Source: Larimichthys crocea
Taxonomy: Eukaryota > Chordata > Actinopteri > Sciaenidae
Assembly: GCF_000972845.2 (NCBI RefSeq)
Contig: NC_040028.1
Location: forward strand, 11,540,038 to 11,604,037
DNA: 64,000 nt
Direction of reading: 5' to 3'
Shown: positions 58,401 to 64,000 of the stretch, piece after piece
Numbering within the stretch: position 1 is the first letter of the stretch
Layout: every line of letters starts with the position of its first letter
Made by a program: the position numbers and the translations under genes
The notes under the pieces: model-generated
Told to the model about the DNA's origin: nothing
The model's input: only the letters and a program-made list of their open reading frames with translations
The model's database searches: none

Positions 58401-61400
58401 GCAGTCGAGCTGTTGTTGTTGTTGTTGTTGTTGTTTTGAAAGAAACCCTGGCAGATTTTTGACATCACTCATGAGGAAGGGTTTAGTTTTGAATGCAGCC
58501 TCCTACTTGGCCATCAGTATCTTTGCTGTAGATCTTCCTGTGTAACGGGCAGGAAGATGTAGCATGGAAACGACCAGCCGATCCTTTTAATATGTTAGTC
58601 ACAGCCAGTTGCCAGTGTTGACCAACAGGACCAGTCCAAAAGGCCGCATAGAAGAACAGGAGTTGCTGCCTTTGTGGAGAAGTGCATTATGGTCTAGGAT
58701 CTGTCCGGGCTCCAAGATGGCAGCTGCGCTGTAAAGTTGAGATTGCCCTGCCAAAGTGTGGCACAAGAGTGGGCGTATTGTTATTAACTGTTAAGATTTA
58801 TCAGACCCTACGTCCAGAAAAGCCTTGAAATGTCGGTGTCATCGTGACAAATTAATGGTGTGTTGTGGCTTCGGGGTTTGCTTTACCCTGTGGCACTGAT
58901 GTTATTCACTCTCTCTTTTAGGGGCCTTGGCTTTCCTTGAATATGTTTACTGTTTGATTTTAGGCTGAATTGCAGATTCATCTTAATGGTTTCATCTGTT
59001 GGCTGCTTTTCGGAGCTGAATAATGTGGATCTGTGAGGCTCCCAAAGATTCATGGTCTGTCAGCATATTTTTGTTGTTTTATATGCTGTCCATGTTTGGA
59101 CTTTTTACAAGCTTGTCCAATATCTACTCTGTCCTCCAAATGTAAAAAAGTGTGCAGACAGGGTTGTAACAAAGTATAGCACCGTGTCCTCATCTTTTAC
59201 TATAATACTTTGGTTGTTGTAAAAGCTCAGCAGTTTACTTAAGCCTTTTCTTCTTGGGACATATGCCTCTTTTGAAGCTGCCAGAGTCAGAAAGGCAGGT
59301 TTTGTCGGGTAACGACTTGCCAGAATTAACATCTGCAGAGGCGAATGGGAGGTCCTGTTGCATTTGAATGTACTTCAGTGCTCTTTGTCGGAGTTTGATA
59401 TAGGCCCCATCACAGCTCCAGACAATGCAGCAGTCTGTTGTTTCAGGGTTTATTGGACAGAAGATCTCACCCCGGACCCCCCACGTGAAACCAAAGCAGC
59501 GTGGACTGCTCATGGTTTAGGGTTTAAGTTTAGTATTTAACCCATTTTAAGTAAAACTCAAAAGCCAAAGCAGGAAGTTGACTCATCCTTCTGAAATTGG
59601 TTTGAGGGTTTAAAGATTTAAAGCACTCAATTTTCCCACAAAAGGGTCAATGTGATTCATCCGTCTCTTATAGTAGTAAGAGAATAAGGTAGGTCAGTAA
59701 CACTCAGACATTTAGTAAAGACACAAACTAAAATTGGGCCAATCCTAATCCAAATTGCTCAGTACATAGTGCACGTCATTCTGCTTGTTGTGTTTCTCTT
59801 TGTCCCTCTGGATTGCTTCTTGCTGCTCTGTTTTTGCTACTTTTTGTTGACAAAAAGATAATGACGTGATCAGCCATCGTGTATTTTCACGTGTGATCGA
59901 GCACCCGTTCAGGCTTCTTCATCAGACGATGCAGAAGCACATGAGTGCATCAGTCATCTCATTAGAAGAAGTGTGATGAATTCTTCAGTGTTGGAGAGAT
60001 GATGTCAGGGAAATCAGTAGGGTTAAGTGTGTTCTGGGCTTTTAATTGGTAATCATCTATTTAGCTGTCAGATACGTTAGCAGGGATACCAAAACTATCC
60101 CAGAAGACGAGATTAAGCAAACAAGAAACCAAGCCTAAGTCAGTAATGTGTTAAAGCTAATAACTTTGAAATGATAGTGTAATAATTTGATATCTCCAAA
60201 CACCAGGAAAGCCTGCCAGTTGTTTCCATATCAGCAAGAACAAAACAGAAAGCACAGCTTTCAGTATGAGTGTTTGTGCCTGTTAGTGGTGCGCATGTTT
60301 GAGAACAAGCCAAAAAACGATTTTCCACCCTAAATGAGTCTGTTATTGTTATTCAAGTAGTAAAAGTGGATAATAATGCAAATGTGCAGCACTTTTATAA
60401 AAATAATGACATATTTCTTTCTATGGAAGTAGTCTTTAAATATTCCAGTGTGGTCATTTTCAGTGTTATGAGAGTTTGTTACACTTTTGTTTGGTGTTTT
60501 CTAAAATGATTCTATTGTTCCAAGAGAAAGACTTTTGGGAAAAGTTTCCGTATTTTATGTTGTTTTTAAAGGGACAGTTGCTTGATTGTGGCCCTAAAGC
60601 AGGAGGAGGCGTTGACATATTGCACCACAAAGGCAATTCCAGTCTGATGAGGACAGAATACATGTGATTATATTTGTTATGTAATGTTTTGCTACATCCA
60701 AACATTCCCATAAAAAGACGATGCCCACGTACTGACAAAAAAAATAATAGTAGAGATGCAAAAAAAAAAAAAGAATCAATTTATTACGTAACAAAACATG
60801 AAAAAGTGTTATATTTATATTCTAAAAACCTACAACTTACTTTATATTGCTACATTGCAACTTTGCAGACTAGTGTGTGGTTCTATATGCCGGGATGTCA
60901 GATTAAAGGCTTTAAAGGATTATATACTTTGCAGCATCATTAAATTAATCGGCCTCCTTTCTGTGTGCTGTTCATCCCACTGCCACCCTTATCACTGTAG
61001 AAGTAACTTAACTTTATCTGAAGGTGTTTCTTTAAACCTTATATAACACATTTCAAGTAAACCAATGATTTCACTGCATTTACACTCCCGTGAGCCGTTG
61101 TTTGCCCTGCAGATAAACAACTTTTCCGATTCGTATTCTTGGTTCACTTCTTCAACATGGACATGGACTCCACCTCATTTCAGACACTTTCGCAACCTCG
61201 CAACATCTGGCCTGGCCAGGACTCCTCTGTGTTTCATGTATCACTTGTTTTATTTGGACAACTTCCTGCTGCTCTTAAATCATCTCCATAATGTTTCCGG
61301 TATTTGGACATCGTCCAGCATGAAAGACACTCTGTATTAAGATTTTACCCACAGTGTAAACATCGTGCTAGCCTTTTTTTTTTTGCAAAGTACCGTATGT

Positions 61401-64000
61401 TTGCTCGCAACACAGTCGAGCATATGTTGTGTAGATGTCTTCCCTCAAGCTAAGGAGGCAGCTTGGCTTTACGCTCAGATGTCTATATTTTGCACAGAGG
61501 AAGTTAATTGTGATTTCTCTCGCTTGCAGCTGCTGTATTCTGTGTTTATCACTGTTGATTTGACTGTGTCGTTAATCATAAACAGTATGGTATTGCGTAT
61601 CATGTGGTAAGACTTACTGAACGCACTCTCAGAAAGTGGTTTGATGACAGTAGCGATGGTGCGGAGTGTGTTATCTTTCACCAACAATGGCTGGTACTCA
61701 CTGAAGAGCTCCTGTGCGAGGATGCGAGGTTGGCAGATGTACAGAAATATTATACAGTCATGGCGCTGAAGCAAATGAAAGGAATTCAGCTGGAATGTGC
61801 TTGTAAAGGGGGTAAAATGAGAGGCCACGCTCAAACATTTGAACTCGCCATTCCAGCGAACAGCTTCACAAACACAAACACTACCGTCTCTATGGAGGAG
61901 GCTGCTGAGCCGGAGCAGGGGGTCCTGGGGATTACAAAGCTAATCTGAGGACAGACAGGGGACACCTGTGCCCTCAAAGAACGCCAGGGATTACAGAATC
62001 CACGCTGCGCTAATGAGGGGAGGATGGCTTGGTTTGGATAGCACATGCCTCGGGGGCCGTCGTACTCCTTTCTCCCTAATGTAGGCAGTTATGCTTCACT
62101 GCCTCCTCTGTGAAAAAGACAGTTTGATTCTTATATGTTGGAGCTGCACAGCTCCGTCAACTCCTGCAGGGTAAATGAGAAGAGAAATATGTGGAATGCA
62201 ATACAAGTTGTGCAGCTTGTCACGTATTAGTACACCTAGGGACGTGTGAGTGTAGCCTGCAGTCATAACGATGCATTAAAACACCCCTGTGACTGTTGAA
62301 GCAGGTATTGGGAGAGAACAGCACAGCATCCAGTCATTTCCGCAGTATTGAGCAATTTGCAAATATTTTGTTATGACTAGTCGTCAATAAGCGATGCCAG
62401 TCAGAGCTTTTCATGTTGTGGCAAGTCGCACGGCGGTCTGTAACGATCATTAAAGAAGAGAGCTAGAGGTTTCAGAGAACAGTAATAAATTAGAGGCTGG
62501 AACATTGCTTCGAGTGATGCAAACTGTTTACGACAGAAAGAGATACGATCTGTTAAGGTCATTAGTTTTTTTTTTTGCCTTGCGTTATTAATACTGCTTA
62601 TATGAGCGGAGAAAACTGTTTTGATTCTGAAAGATTATGAGTTCCTTCCAGTTGTTGCTGCATTAGCAGGGAAGAAGAGAGAAGAGATGGAAGAAAGAGG
62701 AGAGCGTGGGCGTGTCTCAAACTCATTGCAGCCTATTAAGTCCCTAAGGACAAATCAATCCCTGAAAGATATCTGAGAGGGAGGCTGTGTGGCTGCACAC
62801 TTTTGTCAGTATAATGCATACATTAGAGGAAGTTAACGCAGTGAAGCATGGGCTTGTTTCCAATCACTTTAATGCTTTTAAAGAAAGTTGTTACTTCTTG
62901 CCATGGTAGCTTGGTTTTTAGACCCCGTGTTAGGCTTTCTAACACAGACTTTCACCTCCAATCTTTGACTTGAATATGTTTTTGTCCACAACACATCACA
63001 TTTACAGCGAGTTTTGCCTCCCCCCTTCCTTTTTTCTGTTGTATTCAGCTCTTTTGTTGAGTGCACTCAGATGAAATATGTTCACGAGCACCCCTCAAGA
63101 GTCAAGTGGTGGAACTCTACAGCTTTTAGTTGATTTTTTTTCCAAGAGATTACAGAACAATCCACTTTGTCTGTTGTACCACAGTTTAATTCCTAGTGAA
63201 GTGCATATATTGAACATCTACAAGAACAGAAAACACAATGCACAGGCCACGGATAAATGCACATGAACGTAATTTAAACTGAGGGTTAACGAATATTCAA
63301 ATGTTCTTACACATTATCTGCACAAGGAGATGAATGTAGTATCCCAGCTGATCCTTGATGAGCTAGTGGTTAGTTTGGCTTGTGGAATATTCCGTGTTAG
63401 ACATAAAATGGATAGCTTCTCATTTCTGTTAACATACTTCACATCTTTTCACAGCAACCGCAACTAAAGCAGGCCCTTCACGTGGGTTGTGTGTTTGCTT
63501 TTGTAGCCAGCTGTGCTGCGAGGGGCCAGGCCTCCGCAGACCTCCTGGAAGGTAGTGGGTTGGTTGGTTGGTGGGCTTCGAGCCAGCTGGCTATTTTTAC
63601 TCTTTTTATGACTCAAGCTGCCTAATGAGAGGACACATGGAAACTAATAAGTTCTGTCAATATTCTTGAGCCTTAAAGCCTCATGTGAGTGAGACATTAA
63701 CATTAGATTGATATTAGCAGCACCATGGTGTGGTGAGACGCAGCATAGGATAACCACTTAGTTTACACTCTTGCTGTGAGATTGCGTTAAACCATTTTGA
63801 GGTTGAACTTTTTCAGTTCCCGGGAAACATGTTTTGAAGATTTGTCATTTGTTTTAGTTTCACTTTGACTCTTCTGTTGGAGATGTACTGAAAGATTTCT
63901 TGATGCTACTTTTTCATTAAACGCCTGATGTGCTATGGCTTGAAAAACACTGGGCAGTACAAGAAGGTCTGGACATTTTCAACACTTTTTGGTTAGTTCA
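52429..64000 (+). other. fmnl2: fmnl2 intron 1 (continues past the window)
   Basis: No further fmnl2 exon (expected to continue as NAMNLPPDKARLLRQYD-like sequence) is seen in the remaining 11.6 kb. Long first introns are usual for this gene. Microsatellites: GT near 52520-52533, 55460-55473 and 57820-57839; GTT at about 58410-58435. Open frames of 60-119 codons occur on both strands but none matches a family I know. No tRNA, rRNA or clear transposon was recognised. Confidence 0.8.

Overview
The window is vertebrate nuclear DNA, most likely from a ray-finned (teleost) fish. Genes are split by GT-AG introns, intergenic DNA is AT-rich and microsatellite-rich, there are many small hAT-like elements and dispersed repeats of the kinds seen in fish, and the encoded proteins are close to vertebrate myosin-X, PTTG1IP, SUMO3 and FMNL2. 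Nothing resembles a prokaryotic operon, CRISPR array or phage.

Layout. (1) 1-13.7 kb: the 3' half of an unconventional myosin-X gene (+), 20 exons from the first IQ motif to the stop at 12017, followed by a 3'UTR. The motor domain lies left of the window. (2) 15.1-19.2 kb: a complete pttg1ip gene (+, seven coding exons) with two perfect cAMP-response-element palindromes just upstream. (3) 19.3-47.7 kb: a complicated block holding three near-identical copies of one unit of about 9 kb. The unit carries sumo3 plus nested hAT-like elements and a tetranucleotide satellite. Copy 1 is inverted (19.3-28.07 kb), copy 2 is direct and partial (28.08-34.69 kb), and copy 3 is direct (38.6-47.7 kb). A second pttg1ip copy lacking exon 1 (34.7-38.6 kb) lies between copies 2 and 3. 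Two runs of exactly 10 N (28072-28081 and 34692-34701) bound copy 2. Only sumo3 copy 3 and the first pttg1ip copy are intact. The others differ by scattered 1-few-base indels in exons and introns alike, which looks more like unpolished sequence or alternative haplotypes than evolved pseudogenes. (4) 47.7-51.6 kb: intergenic DNA with a dispersed fish repeat and a tandem array with a period of about 210-260 bp. (5) 51.7 kb to the end: the 5' leader, first coding exon and a very long first intron of a formin-like gene, fmnl2 (+).

The genes do not form a pathway. Myosin-X (filopodial motor) and FMNL2 (actin-elongating formin) both act on filopodia and lamellipodia; PTTG1IP and SUMO3 are neighbours in the same head-to-tail order in human (21q22.3, from memory). 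The most parsimonious true order is myo10 - pttg1ip - sumo3 - fmnl2, all on +. I found no new molecular system. What deserves a second look is the inverted, gap-bounded multi-copy sumo3/pttg1ip block, which is either an assembly or haplotype artefact or an inversion polymorphism, and the serial hAT insertion at one palindromic 8-bp target beside the sumo3 promoter.
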